From Fimenecus sp045593555 (GTDB lineage: Bacteria; Bacillota; Clostridia; Oscillospirales; Acutalibacteraceae), in assembly GCA_045593555.1 (NCBI GenBank), contig JAZNWU010000026.1:23732-87731 (forward strand): a stretch of DNA of 64,000 nt. The letters are read 5' to 3'. Under the pieces are notes generated by a model. The model did no database searches. It worked only from the letters and a program-made list of their open reading frames with translations, and had not been told where the DNA came from. Below are positions 1-8,418 of this stretch, piece after piece (within the stretch, counting starts at the first letter, position 1; every line of letters begins with the position of its first letter). Position numbers and translations under genes: made by a program.

Positions 1-57
1 TACAATAGCTTCGCCAATGCCTTTTGCTCCACCCGTGACAAATGCAACCTTTTTCAT
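1..57 (-). CDS. Short-chain dehydrogenase/reductase, N-terminal fragment (window edge)
   Basis: The first 19 codons on the minus strand read MKKVAFVTGGAKGIGEAIV, with the Rossmann TGGxxGIG dinucleotide-binding motif of classical SDR enzymes such as FabG-like 3-oxoacyl-ACP reductases. An AAGGAG ribosome site lies 7 bases before the ATG, and a TACAAT-like -10 lies upstream. The rest of the gene is outside the window, so the substrate cannot be told. It is divergent from the tRNA gene. Confidence 0.8.
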   Translation of the reverse strand, partial: MKKVAFVTGGAKGIGEAIV

Positions 58-122
58 AAAACACGCTCCTTTCGGATTTCGTATTATTGTATCACACTTT
101 AATGATAATTGCATTAAAATAC

Positions 123-151
123 TTGAAAAAATTTTGTTGTTGGAATATAAT
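123..151 (+). promoter_or_regulatory. Sigma-A promoter of the tRNA-Thr gene
   Basis: TTGAAA (123-128) and TATAAT (146-151) are separated by exactly 17 bases, and the tRNA begins 21 bases after the -10 box. No second promoter or terminator is visible between the tRNA and the following GH28 gene. Confidence 0.75.
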
Positions 152-171
152 TGTCTTTACAAAATAAATAT

Positions 172-247
172 GCTGGAATAGCTCAGTTGGTAGAGCAGCT
201 CATTCGTAATGAGCAGGTCGCGTGTTCGAGTCACGTTTCCAGCTCCA
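172..247 (+). tRNA. tRNA-Thr (anticodon CGT)
   Basis: A complete cloverleaf can be drawn. A 7-bp acceptor stem pairs GCTGGAA with TTCCAGC. The D-arm is AGCTCAGTTGGTAGAGC. The anticodon stem GCTCA/TGAGC encloses loop TTCGTAA with anticodon CGT, and the T-loop is TTCGAGT. The 3' CCA is encoded at 245-247. The anticodon reads ACG threonine codons. Confidence 0.95.
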
Positions 248-268
248 TTTTTTGTGGAGGTCCACATT

Positions 269-1600
269 ATGTTATATTTTTATCCCGAAGATTTTGGTGC
301 ACTTGGTAATGGTGTGAATAACGATTGTCAGGCTATTCAGTCTGCTATTGATAAGGCGGAGGAAAATGGTGGCGGAACAGTTGTGCTTACAAGCGGAAAA
401 ACATATTTTTCAGATTCAATCAGAATGAAGAAAAATGTTGAATTGCATCTTCAAAAAGGTTCTCGTCTTAAGGCAACTGACAATATTGACGGATATATCC
501 GTCCTTGTAATATGATAAATGACCCTAAAACTGCTCTTATCGGCAACCCTGTAACAGGTAAACCTTCATTTGTGTTTATTTACGGTTATGAGGCTGACGG
601 TTGTACAATTTCAGGTGAGGGTACTATTGACGCTAACGGTCATGCTTTTGTTGAGAGAAAAGATAAATATTATGTAACAGGTAATTTCTATCCTCGACCA
701 ACTGTAATTTATATTGAAAAAAGTAATAACATCACATTTAAGGATGTGACAATTGTTGATGCTCCATTCTGGACACTGCATCCTGCGGGCTGTGATGATG
801 TTCTCATTTCACAAATCAGAATTCTCAATGATTTGGATGTTGCAAACTCTGACGGTATCGACCCTGACCATTGTACAAATGTAAGAATTTTAGGCTGTCA
901 TATTGAGTGTGCTGACGACTGTATCTGCCTTAAAACATCAAAGGGTAATGCAGAATATGGTCCTTGTGAAAATATTATTATTGCAAATTGTACTCTTATT
1001 TCAACTTCTGCTGCAATTAAAATCGGCACAGAGGGTGTCGGGGATTTCCGTAATGTGATTGTTGATAATTGTATCATTTCACGAAGCAACCGTGGTCTTT
1101 CAATTCAGATTCGTGACGGTGGTAATGTGGAAAATGTTACATATTCAAACTGCATTATTGAAACTCGTCGTTTCTGTCCTGACTGGTGGGGCACAGCAGA
1201 GCCAATTGTGATTACAACATTTAATCGTGACGAAAACACAAAATCAGGTAAAATCAAGAATATCCGTTTCCGTAATATCACTTGTAAGGGTGAAAACGGT
1301 GTGCTTATTCACGGTACAGAAGAAAATATGATTGAAGATGTAACATTTGAAAATGTAAGTGTTACAATGACAAAGACATCAAAATGGGACTGTGGACTTT
1401 ATGACTTAAGACCTTGTTTACAGTATGGTGTTGAAAAGTATAAAAACAGCGGTTTCTTTATAAGAAATGCGAAGAATGTGCTTATTGAAAAATCTTCAGT
1501 TCAATGGGGTAATATCTGCGATGATTATGCAAAAGCAATTGATGCAGAAAATGCACCAGACCTTGAATTAATAAGATTTTCAGGAACAGATGCAAACTAA
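269..1600 (+). CDS. Glycoside hydrolase family 28 protein (polygalacturonase-like)
   Basis: This 443-residue protein is a right-handed beta-helix of the GH28 family, which hydrolyses galacturonan or rhamnogalacturonan from pectin. An N-terminal DFGALGNG segment typical of pectate beta-helix enzymes is followed by NSDGIDPD (193-200) and DD (216-217), the usual catalytic aspartates. The usual GHG stretch is replaced by STSAAIKIGTEG (about 246-256), so the conserved histidine is missing and the substrate may differ from plain polygalacturonate. No signal peptide is seen, which suggests action on imported oligosaccharides. The ATG at 269 was chosen because TGGAGG precedes it by 8 bases; the longer open frame runs back into the tRNA. 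It probably feeds the uronate genes at 11.6-15.7 kb. Confidence 0.85.
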   Translation: MLYFYPEDFGALGNGVNNDCQAIQSAIDKAEENGGGTVVLTSGKTYFSDSIRMKKNVELHLQKGSRLKATDNIDGYIRPCNMINDPKTALIGNPVTGKPSFVFIYGYEADGCTISGEGTIDANGHAFVERKDKYYVTGNFYPRPTVIYIEKSNNITFKDVTIVDAPFWTLHPAGCDDVLISQIRILNDLDVANSDGIDPDHCTNVRILGCHIECADDCICLKTSKGNAEYGPCENIIIANCTLISTSAAIKIGTEGVGDFRNVIVDNCIISRSNRGLSIQIRDGGNVENVTYSNCIIETRRFCPDWWGTAEPIVITTFNRDENTKSGKIKNIRFRNITCKGENGVLIHGTEENMIEDVTFENVSVTMTKTSKWDCGLYDLRPCLQYGVEKYKNSGFFIRNAKNVLIEKSSVQWGNICDDYAKAIDAENAPDLELIRFSGTDAN

Positions 1601-1605
1601 AAATC

Positions 1606-1632
1606 AGGACAGGCAGAAAGCCTGTCCTTTTA
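1606..1632. terminator. Bidirectional rho-independent terminator
   Basis: AGGACAGGC (1606-1614) pairs with GCCTGTCCT (1620-1628) around a 5-base loop, followed by TTTT. A T-run is also present on the minus strand, so it can end both the GH28 and the convergent spoVAC transcript. Confidence 0.75.
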
Positions 1633-1634
1633 AT

Positions 1635-2078
1635 TTAATACAACTGAAAAATATAGCAGATTACTCCATAAATTACTGCAGCAAAAGTGCCGTATGCGAT
1701 TACAGGACCTGCTATTTTGAAAATATTTGCACCTGTTCCCATAACGATGCCTTCTGCTTTGAATTCAAGTGCAGGTGAAACAACAGAATTGGCAAAGCCT
1801 GTAATGGGTACAATAGTTCCGGCACCTGCGTGCTTTGCTATTTTATCAAAGACTCCTACTCCCGTGAGAATAGCAGCAATTACAATAAGTGTTGCCGGTG
1901 TTAATGCTTTGACGGCATCTTCTGAAAAATTCAGTTTTTCAAATCCCCAATTGAGGAATTGTCCGAAGGTACATATTGCACCACCAATGACAAAGGCTTT
2001 TATGCAATTTTTAAGTTTTGGTGATGGCGGAGAAGCTTTTTCCGCCATTTTTCCATATTCATTATTTGTAGTTGACAT
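1635..2078 (-). CDS. spoVAC: Stage V sporulation protein AC (SpoVAC family)
   Basis: A 147-residue membrane protein of the SpoVAC family, which forms part of the inner-membrane channel moving dipicolinic acid into the forespore and out at germination. Family signatures are readable: NCIKAFVIGGAICTxGQ near residue 25, LTGxGVFDKIAKHAGAGTIVPITGFANS in the middle, and EGIVMGTGANIFKIAGPVI near the end. Four hydrophobic segments are visible. The ATG at 2078 is preceded by GGAAGTG. The gene stands alone here; the usual partners spoVAD and spoVAE are not next to it. It is the best evidence that the organism belongs to a spore-forming line. Confidence 0.9.
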   Translation of the reverse strand: MSTTNNEYGKMAEKASPPSPKLKNCIKAFVIGGAICTFGQFLNWGFEKLNFSEDAVKALTPATLIVIAAILTGVGVFDKIAKHAGAGTIVPITGFANSVVSPALEFKAEGIVMGTGANIFKIAGPVIAYGTFAAVIYGVICYIFQLY

Positions 2079-2205
2079 TAAATCACTTCCAATCAAAAAT
2101 ATTTTTGCCAGAAAGATGTTTTTTATTATATTTTCTATATGCAAATTGAAATAATATGCTTTTTATGTTAATATAATTTTTAAGTTTAATTAAGGAGGGA
2201 TTTCT

Positions 2206-3066
2206 GTGATTGGTTATATCGATGTTGGCGGTGGAATGCGTGCGGTTTATGGTGCAGGCGTATTGGACCGTCTGCTTGATGACAATGTGAATTTCCCTTG
2301 CTATATTGGTGTTTCGGCAGGCTCGGCAAATATAATTTCTCATTTGGGTGGACACAGAGAAAGAACCCTGCGTTTTTACCGTGATTATTCATATCATAAG
2401 GAATATATGGGTTTTAATCTTTGGATAAAAAACAAATCATATTTAAATTTGGACTACATTTATTCAACATTAACTGATGAAGATGGTCTTGACCCTTTGA
2501 ATTACGATGTTTTTGAAAAAAACAATGCACAATTTTTCGCTGTTGCAACTGATTCGTTTACAGGTAAACCGTGTTATCTTGACAGAAGTTTTATTGCAAA
2601 AAATGACTGCTTTGCCATAAAAGCATCTTGCAGTATTCCTTTGTTTTGTCCACCAAGAATCAGAAATGATGTTTCATATTTTGACGGCGGTGTTGCTGAC
2701 CCTATACCCATCAGAAAAGCTTTTGAATTGGGTTGTGATAAGGTGGTTGTAACGCTTACTTTACCAAAAGATTTTCATAAAAGTCATAAATTCCCTGAAT
2801 GGCTTTATCCTGTAATTGTCCATAAATATCCCAGAACAGCAGTTAAAATGTACGAAATGATTGATAAATACAACGAGGATTTGGAATATATAAAGGAACT
2901 TGAAAAGCAGGGTAAGGTTTTAATCCTGTCACCTGATGATTGTTGTGGGATAACAACATTGAAACGCACAAAAGAAGGAATACAAAGTCTTTATAATAAA
3001 GGTTATGAAGATGCATATAAAGTAAAAGAGTTTTTGTTGGCACAGGAGAATATATGTGAAGAATAA
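2206..3066 (+). CDS. Patatin-like phospholipase family protein
   Basis: A 286-residue serine esterase of the bacterial patatin family (RssA/YjjU type), expected to cleave acyl esters of lipids with a Ser-Asp dyad. Visible motifs are the oxyanion-hole GGGMR (8-12), the nucleophile elbow GVSAGS with Ser37, and the catalytic DGG at 160-162 followed by DPIPI. The GTG at 2206 follows AAGGAGGG closely, which fixes the start. No signal peptide is seen, so it is probably cytoplasmic or membrane-associated. It overlaps the next gene by 11 bases, suggesting co-translation. The lipid substrate is unknown. Confidence 0.85.
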   Translation: MIGYIDVGGGMRAVYGAGVLDRLLDDNVNFPCYIGVSAGSANIISHLGGHRERTLRFYRDYSYHKEYMGFNLWIKNKSYLNLDYIYSTLTDEDGLDPLNYDVFEKNNAQFFAVATDSFTGKPCYLDRSFIAKNDCFAIKASCSIPLFCPPRIRNDVSYFDGGVADPIPIRKAFELGCDKVVVTLTLPKDFHKSHKFPEWLYPVIVHKYPRTAVKMYEMIDKYNEDLEYIKELEKQGKVLILSPDDCCGITTLKRTKEGIQSLYNKGYEDAYKVKEFLLAQENICEE

Positions 3067-3922
3067 AAAAATCAATAAGTTGTGTCGCGTGATAATGGTC
3101 ATACTTGCAGTGTTGATTGCTTTTTTCAGTATAGATTTTATTTTAAGTGAAATTACTGATATGTGGGCATACGAGGATGCAACAGGCAACGATACAGAAT
3201 GGAATAAAATTGCAGAAAAAATAAAAAATGGTGCAGAACTTACAGGGGACGATTATGATGAGATTTTTTCTCAATCAGGATTGGGAAAACCTGCTGTTGA
3301 TAAATTTTTGTCTGAAGAAAGATTCTATAAAATAGAGGAATACAGAGATTATTACCTTATGGATAAGGATTATTACTGTTACAGAAAAGGTGTTTTTGCT
3401 TGTCATGAGCGTATAACTGATACAGAAGGTGAAGAACTACGTAATCCTGACTTTGCTGACTTGCAGAATGGTGATATTATCATTACTCTGAGTATCCATT
3501 CTCTTGGTTGGCGTCATGGTCATGCAACAATTATAACTGATGCCGATAGAGGTGTTGGAGTTCAGGCGGTTATGGTAGGTGAAAAGTCCAATAATTCGAT
3601 GATATGGTCTTGGACAAAATATCCTTTGGTTGCAGTTTTAAGACCAAAAAATGTTGATGAGTCTGTGAGAAATCAAGCAGGTCAATTTGCAGAGGATAAT
3701 CTTAAAGGCTTGTATTATTCGTTATTTGGTGGCGTTTTTACGGGTAGAGACTTCGATAAAATTCCTGTTACAACACAATGTGCACATCTTGTGTGGTATG
3801 CTTACATGGCAAATGGAGTGGACATAGCACCTGAAAGTGGAAGAATAATTACGCCAAAGGATTTTCTTAAAAGTGAAAACCTTGAAATAGTTCAGATTTA
3901 CGGAAATATTACCGATATTTAA
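3056..3922 (+). CDS. Membrane-anchored YiiX-like permuted papain-fold hydrolase
   Basis: A 288-residue protein with one N-terminal membrane segment (about 10-30) and an outer domain resembling the YiiX/YebB group of circularly permuted NlpC/P60 proteins. GDIIIT (139-144) and HGHA (His154, His156) come before TQCAHLVWYAY with Cys242, so the histidine precedes the cysteine as expected after permutation. Such proteins act as amidases or acyl-hydrolases on cell-wall peptides or lipids. The GTG start lies inside the end of the patatin gene, after ACAGGAG. The pairing with an esterase hints at an envelope-lipid role, which is inference. Confidence 0.65.
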   Translation: MKNKKINKLCRVIMVILAVLIAFFSIDFILSEITDMWAYEDATGNDTEWNKIAEKIKNGAELTGDDYDEIFSQSGLGKPAVDKFLSEERFYKIEEYRDYYLMDKDYYCYRKGVFACHERITDTEGEELRNPDFADLQNGDIIITLSIHSLGWRHGHATIITDADRGVGVQAVMVGEKSNNSMIWSWTKYPLVAVLRPKNVDESVRNQAGQFAEDNLKGLYYSLFGGVFTGRDFDKIPVTTQCAHLVWYAYMANGVDIAPESGRIITPKDFLKSENLEIVQIYGNITDI

Positions 3923-3937
3923 ATTGAAGATTTGATG

Positions 3938-3970
3938 AGAGGCATTTATGTGGACAAATGCCTCTTTTTT
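3938..3970 (+). terminator. Rho-independent terminator
   Basis: AGAGGCATTT (3938-3947) pairs with AAATGCCTCT (3956-3965), followed by a T-run. It ends the patatin/YiiX-like operon 16 bases after its last stop codon. Confidence 0.8.
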
Positions 3971-3993
3971 GTTGATTTTCAAGCATTTTCTAC

Positions 3994-4022
3994 TTGTATT
4001 ATTACAGTTTATTTGGTATAAT
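3994..4022 (+). promoter_or_regulatory. Sigma-A promoter of rlmB
   Basis: TTGTAT (3994-3999) and TATAAT (4017-4022) have a 17-base spacer. They lie about 70 bases before the rlmB start, just after the preceding terminator. Confidence 0.7.
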
Positions 4023-4090
4023 GAATTATTAAAAATTATTATCCGTAACTATATGCTTTTTTATGTGGTACTCAAAAAAGGAGTTCAAAA

Positions 4091-4840
4091 ATGGATTTGT
4101 TTAATGAAGAAAAAAAGAAAGATTTGATAATCGGCAGAAACGCTGTAACGGAACTTATAAAATCAGGTCGTGAGATTGACACACTTTTTGTGCTTCGTGG
4201 TGAAAAAAGTGGTTCTGTCGGAAAGATAATCGGCCAATGTCGTGACAAGGGTGCTGTGGTAAAAGAAGTCGATAAGAAAAAGCTTGACTTTATGTGTGGA
4301 CACAGTAATCATCAGGGTGTTGTTGCTGTTTGTGCAGCTCATGATTATGCAACTGTCGAGGAAATTCTCAAAGTTGCAGAAGAAAGAGGAGAGCCACCGT
4401 TTATTGTTGCTTGTGACGGAATTGAAGACCCCCACAATTTAGGTGCTATCATCCGTACTGCAGAAGCAGCAGGGGTTCATGGAATCATTATTCCAAAACG
4501 CAGAAGTGCATCACTTAACTATACTGTCGGGAAAACAAGTGCAGGTGCTCTTGAATATATGAAGGTTGCCCGTGTTCCGAACCTTGCATCAACACTCCAG
4601 GAATTAAAAGAAAAAGGAATGTGGGTTTATGGTGCAGATATGGATGGTGAGGATATCCGTTCAGTAAATCTTGATGGTGCTGCAGTTCTTGTTATCGGTT
4701 CAGAGGGTGACGGGATGAGCAGGATTGTCCGTGAAAAATGTGATTTCATTGTTTCACTTAAGATGAAAGGGCAGATAAATTCGCTTAATGCTTCGGTTGC
4801 AGGTGGAATTTTGATGTACGAATTTTCGTATAAAAGATAG
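4091..4840 (+). CDS. rlmB: 23S rRNA (guanosine-2'-O)-methyltransferase RlmB (TrmH/SPOUT family)
   Basis: A 249-residue SPOUT-class 2'-O-methyltransferase. An N-terminal substrate-binding region begins LIIGRNAVTELIKSG, as in RlmB. Three SPOUT knot motifs follow: NLGAIIRTAEAAGVHGII, VIGSEGDGMSR and LNASVAGGILMYE. RlmB methylates G2251 of 23S rRNA; the assignment rests on the motifs and on a length close to the family's usual 245-250 residues. The ATG follows AAAGGAG. The next gene starts 39 bases downstream with no terminator, so it is probably co-transcribed. Confidence 0.85.
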   Translation: MDLFNEEKKKDLIIGRNAVTELIKSGREIDTLFVLRGEKSGSVGKIIGQCRDKGAVVKEVDKKKLDFMCGHSNHQGVVAVCAAHDYATVEEILKVAEERGEPPFIVACDGIEDPHNLGAIIRTAEAAGVHGIIIPKRRSASLNYTVGKTSAGALEYMKVARVPNLASTLQELKEKGMWVYGADMDGEDIRSVNLDGAAVLVIGSEGDGMSRIVREKCDFIVSLKMKGQINSLNASVAGGILMYEFSYKR

Positions 4841-4879
4841 GGTTTAAAGTCCAAATATTTTTCGGGGGGAAATTTTATT

Positions 4880-7639
4880 ATGACAGATAAAATTTCAGAC
4901 AACTTAATTGAAGAAATTCTCAACGATGTGAAAGTAAGAACCGGAGAGGATTTTCCTCAGCAGGAATATTCCATTGAAGATATCGATTTGCTTCTTGCAG
5001 AGATTTCGGGAACAAAATCCGCAAATGATATTGGTAAAATTGTGTTTGCAGAACCTGATGTTAAAGAAACAGAAAAAGAAACTGCAAAAAAAGGCTTTTT
5101 CTCATTTGATATCTCAAAAATTCAGGATTTTGATGATGACGATGAGCCGGAAGTTAATCTTGAAGCACCAGCAAAGGAAGAAGAAACGGTTGAGGATGTT
5201 TCTGTATCAGTTCAGGAAGATGGTCAACTTGGCTTTAACACACAAACTGTTGATTTAATATCAGAAGAAACTAAAGATGAGCCTGCAACAGATGAAGCAG
5301 AGTCTGTAACAGGTCAGATTTCTATTGAAAAAACAAGAATGTTCAACGAAGTTGATATTCGTGGAGCATATAATCCGAATATTTCTCATAACCTTGGAAA
5401 TAAGGTGGTAAGAACAACAAGCGGTGATGCTCAGCCACTTACTACATCAAGTGTTCTGGCAGAAGAAAAGTACAGAAAGCATTTTATGAATAAGCCTGTT
5501 CAAAAGCTTGAAAATACCATGGAACAGCGTGCTATCAGAGATGCAAGACCTCCCGAAACAATTGAAACTCCCGGGGTAATCGTTAAAAATGGTGATGTTA
5601 CTGAAAATACAGACGGAATAAGAAGTATGCCAACTATTGTTCCTGCTGAATATGAATTGGAACAGGAAAAAACAAAGGAAGATTTCGGTACAAAGGTTAT
5701 TGCTCCTGAAAAGTCCGATAATCAAATTATGTTTGATGGTTTTGGCGATGATGAAGACATTATACAGCAGTCTGAAGAACAGGCAGAGGCAGAACTTCGT
5801 GAAAACCGTAAGGCAGCAGTTAAGGATTTTGTTGAAGGTGGATTGCCTTTTAAAGAAAAAGTTGAGTCACCACCTGTAAAAAGACGATATGAACGACAAA
5901 AGGTTTCTGTTGTACGTGAATATTTCGGACCAAAGGATAAAGAAGCAGTTAAAAAAGTCTTTGCTATGGAGAAAAAATCAACGGCCATTAAACTTGTTGC
6001 AGTTTCTGCTATATGTTTCTTTATGTCCGTTCTCTCAATTGTTGCAGGTATGGAAAACGGCAACTTTGAAATCTATGGAAACAATGAGTTTGTGTATGCT
6101 CTTGTGCAGATTTTATTACTTATAACTGCAAGTGTATTGAATTACAAATCATTTATAAAAGCATTCAATAATATCAAGAGTAAAATTCTTGATATGGATA
6201 CTGTGGTTGCAATTTCAGCAATTGCAGGATTTATTCAGTGTGTTGTAGGTTTTGCTTTTGCAGACAGTATCGAATCAGTTGCAAGTATTACTGCAGGTGC
6301 TGCTGTTTTACCTATGATTATGAAACTTGCAGGTGAACTTATCCGTTGCAAAAATGACAGCGAAAATTTCAATGTTATCACAGATAATCCTGATGAGTGT
6401 TACAGCGTTGAAAATATTGCAGATGAAGATACTGCAAATGAGATTTCAAGAGGACTTATGATGGGTAATCCTGAAATCAAGTATTCAGCAAAAATCGGTT
6501 TTCCACAGAAATTTGTTGAGCTTTCACGTTCTGCTGAAGTTACAGGTCAGATTTGCAAACTTACAATTCCTGCTATGGCAATAGTAGGTCTTGTGCTTGG
6601 AATTATATCTATTATCAAAACAGGCAATTTCTTTGCAGGTATAAGTGTTCTGACTTCAACACTTCTTATGACACTTCCTTGTTCTGCAGGTCTTTTGTCT
6701 GCGATAAATCTTCGTGCAACAAACAAACTTCTTAATGAAGATGGCGCAGCAATAAATGGTTATAGTGCAGTTGACGATGCAGTAAATACAAACGGTGTTA
6801 TTATTGATGCTTGTGATGCGTTCGAGCAGGGTGGATGTAATATTGAAGGTATGAAAACATACCATAAAATGCGAATAGATGAGGCTATTCTCTATACTGC
6901 ATCGGTTGTTATCGCATCTGGTGGTGTTCTTGCAGAAGTATTTGACGGTGTTATTATCGGTAAACGTGAGCTTTTATTCCCTGTTGAATCTCTGGCTTAT
7001 GAAGAAAAGTTAGGATGCTCTTGTTGGATACATAATCACAGAGTACTTGTGGGCAACCGTGACCTTCTTATTCATCATAATGTGGAAACACCTGATAAGG
7101 ATTTAGAGGATAAGTATAAATCAAACGGCAGAAATGTTATTTATCTTGCTATCGAAGGAAAAATTGCAGCAATGTTTGTTGTGGTGTATAAGGCAAATCA
7201 GGAAACAGCAAGATATATGCGTGAACTTGAAAAAGACGGAATTACAATATTCTTCAGAACTTCTGATGCAAATATTACAGAAAAATTCCTCGAGAGAGAG
7301 TTCCAGTTGCCTGCAAATGTTGTAAAAATTATTAACCCTGTTGCAGGTGATATGTTCTCAAAAGTTAAGTCAAGACGTGCTGAGCGCAGTGATGCAAAAA
7401 TCATACATGATGGTGGCATTAAGACAATGCTTGCAGCACTTCATGGTACATTTGTAATAAATTCTTTTGTTAATTCATCAAGACTTATTCAGCTTATTGC
7501 TTCGGTTATTGGTGCTGTCATTATGGCTTTATTTACATTTATGTCAGCTGTTGCACAGATTGGTGTATTACAGATTATTTTGTACCAAATAATATGGGCA
7601 GTTATACTTTCTGTTCCGGCACTCACACGAAAAAAGTAA
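4880..7639 (+). CDS. P-type-ATPase-like membrane protein with degenerate catalytic motifs and acidic N-terminal tail
   Basis: This 919-residue protein keeps the layout of a P1B heavy-metal ATPase but lacks its chemistry. Residues 1-340 are acidic, low in hydrophobics and probably disordered. Eight membrane segments follow, near 368-390, 403-420, 441-462, 467-488, 561-580, 583-600, 868-890 and 893-913. LPCSAGLL (599-606) sits where the CPC metal site belongs. IIDACDAFEQG (641-651) replaces the DKTGT phosphorylation motif, keeping only Asp643. TSDAN (794-798) replaces TGDN, IHDGGIKT (841-848) replaces GDGxND, and no TGE actuator motif is visible. Autophosphorylation looks impossible, so a sensor, scaffold or metal-binding role is more likely. 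The ATG follows GGGGGGAA. It sits between rlmB and mgtC. I do not recognise a named family. Confidence 0.75.
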   Translation: MTDKISDNLIEEILNDVKVRTGEDFPQQEYSIEDIDLLLAEISGTKSANDIGKIVFAEPDVKETEKETAKKGFFSFDISKIQDFDDDDEPEVNLEAPAKEEETVEDVSVSVQEDGQLGFNTQTVDLISEETKDEPATDEAESVTGQISIEKTRMFNEVDIRGAYNPNISHNLGNKVVRTTSGDAQPLTTSSVLAEEKYRKHFMNKPVQKLENTMEQRAIRDARPPETIETPGVIVKNGDVTENTDGIRSMPTIVPAEYELEQEKTKEDFGTKVIAPEKSDNQIMFDGFGDDEDIIQQSEEQAEAELRENRKAAVKDFVEGGLPFKEKVESPPVKRRYERQKVSVVREYFGPKDKEAVKKVFAMEKKSTAIKLVAVSAICFFMSVLSIVAGMENGNFEIYGNNEFVYALVQILLLITASVLNYKSFIKAFNNIKSKILDMDTVVAISAIAGFIQCVVGFAFADSIESVASITAGAAVLPMIMKLAGELIRCKNDSENFNVITDNPDECYSVENIADEDTANEISRGLMMGNPEIKYSAKIGFPQKFVELSRSAEVTGQICKLTIPAMAIVGLVLGIISIIKTGNFFAGISVLTSTLLMTLPCSAGLLSAINLRATNKLLNEDGAAINGYSAVDDAVNTNGVIIDACDAFEQGGCNIEGMKTYHKMRIDEAILYTASVVIASGGVLAEVFDGVIIGKRELLFPVESLAYEEKLGCSCWIHNHRVLVGNRDLLIHHNVETPDKDLEDKYKSNGRNVIYLAIEGKIAAMFVVVYKANQETARYMRELEKDGITIFFRTSDANITEKFLEREFQLPANVVKIINPVAGDMFSKVKSRRAERSDAKIIHDGGIKTMLAALHGTFVINSFVNSSRLIQLIASVIGAVIMALFTFMSAVAQIGVLQIILYQIIWAVILSVPALTRKK

Positions 7640-7683
7640 AACACAGGGTTACATTTGTCGCCCTAATTTAGGAGATGAACTAA

Positions 7684-8418
7684 TTGGCAGAATTCTGGGA
7701 GTCAGTAAAAGACATTGCCTTGTGGGTTTGGGGATTTGACCAGGTAAGGTTTACTGTTGATGCGATGGTGAAGTTGCTTGTTACAACACTTTTAAGTGGT
7801 ATCATTGGCTTTGAGCGTGAACATTCTCACCGTCCTGCAGGCTTCAGAACTCATATTCTTGTTGCAGTTGGCTCTGCACTTGTAATGCTTACATCAGTTT
7901 ATATTTTTGATAGTCAGGGAATGACAGGTGATGTTACACGAATGAGCGCACAGGTACTCAGTGGTATCGGTTTCCTTGGTGCAGGTACAATTCTTCGTGA
8001 AGGCTTTTCTGTTAAAGGTCTAACAACTGCGGCATCTCTTTGGGCTGTTGCTTGTATAGGTATTGCAGTTGGTGCAGGTTTCTATGCAGGTGCTCTGGTT
8101 GCAACACTTGTTATTTATCTCACCCTTAATTCTCTTAAGAGATTTATTGTTCGTGGTTCAACAGGTAAGCTTCTTTTTATTGAAATAAAGGATGTTGGTG
8201 TACAGATTCCTCTTATCACAAAAACTATAAAACAATGTGGTGGTACAATTCATTCAATGGAAGTTGTTTATACTGAATCAAAGGATTTGAAATTCAAGCG
8301 AAAAAAAGATACATCTGTTATCAAGGTGCTTGTATTCCCTAAAAATGACGATTCACTTTCTCTTATGACAACAACTATAAGAAGTATGGAAGATGTTGAG
8401 GATATTTATGTTGACTGA
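7684..8418 (+). CDS. MgtC/SapB family membrane protein
   Basis: A 244-residue protein with four or five membrane segments in the first 160 residues, carrying the MgtC signatures GIIGFEREHxxRPAGFRTHILVxVGSAL and GIGFLGAGTIL, then a soluble ACT-like tail. MgtC proteins affect magnesium homeostasis and ATP synthase activity; many Firmicute copies have no defined role. The start is a TTG at 7684, supported by AGGAG 9 bases upstream; no in-frame ATG lies before the conserved region. It overlaps the next gene by 11 bases. Confidence 0.85.
   Translation: MAEFWESVKDIALWVWGFDQVRFTVDAMVKLLVTTLLSGIIGFEREHSHRPAGFRTHILVAVGSALVMLTSVYIFDSQGMTGDVTRMSAQVLSGIGFLGAGTILREGFSVKGLTTAASLWAVACIGIAVGAGFYAGALVATLVIYLTLNSLKRFIVRGSTGKLLFIEIKDVGVQIPLITKTIKQCGGTIHSMEVVYTESKDLKFKRKKDTSVIKVLVFPKNDDSLSLMTTTIRSMEDVEDIYVD

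Noticed and set aside
1687..2154. 155-codon open frame on the plus strand opposite spoVAC
   Set aside because: It is the antisense shadow of the conserved SpoVAC protein, has no ribosome site and matches no family.
4880..7639. Calling it a working copper or zinc ATPase
   Set aside because: DKTGT, TGDN, GDGxND and the actuator TGE are all lost, so ATP-driven transport is not supported.
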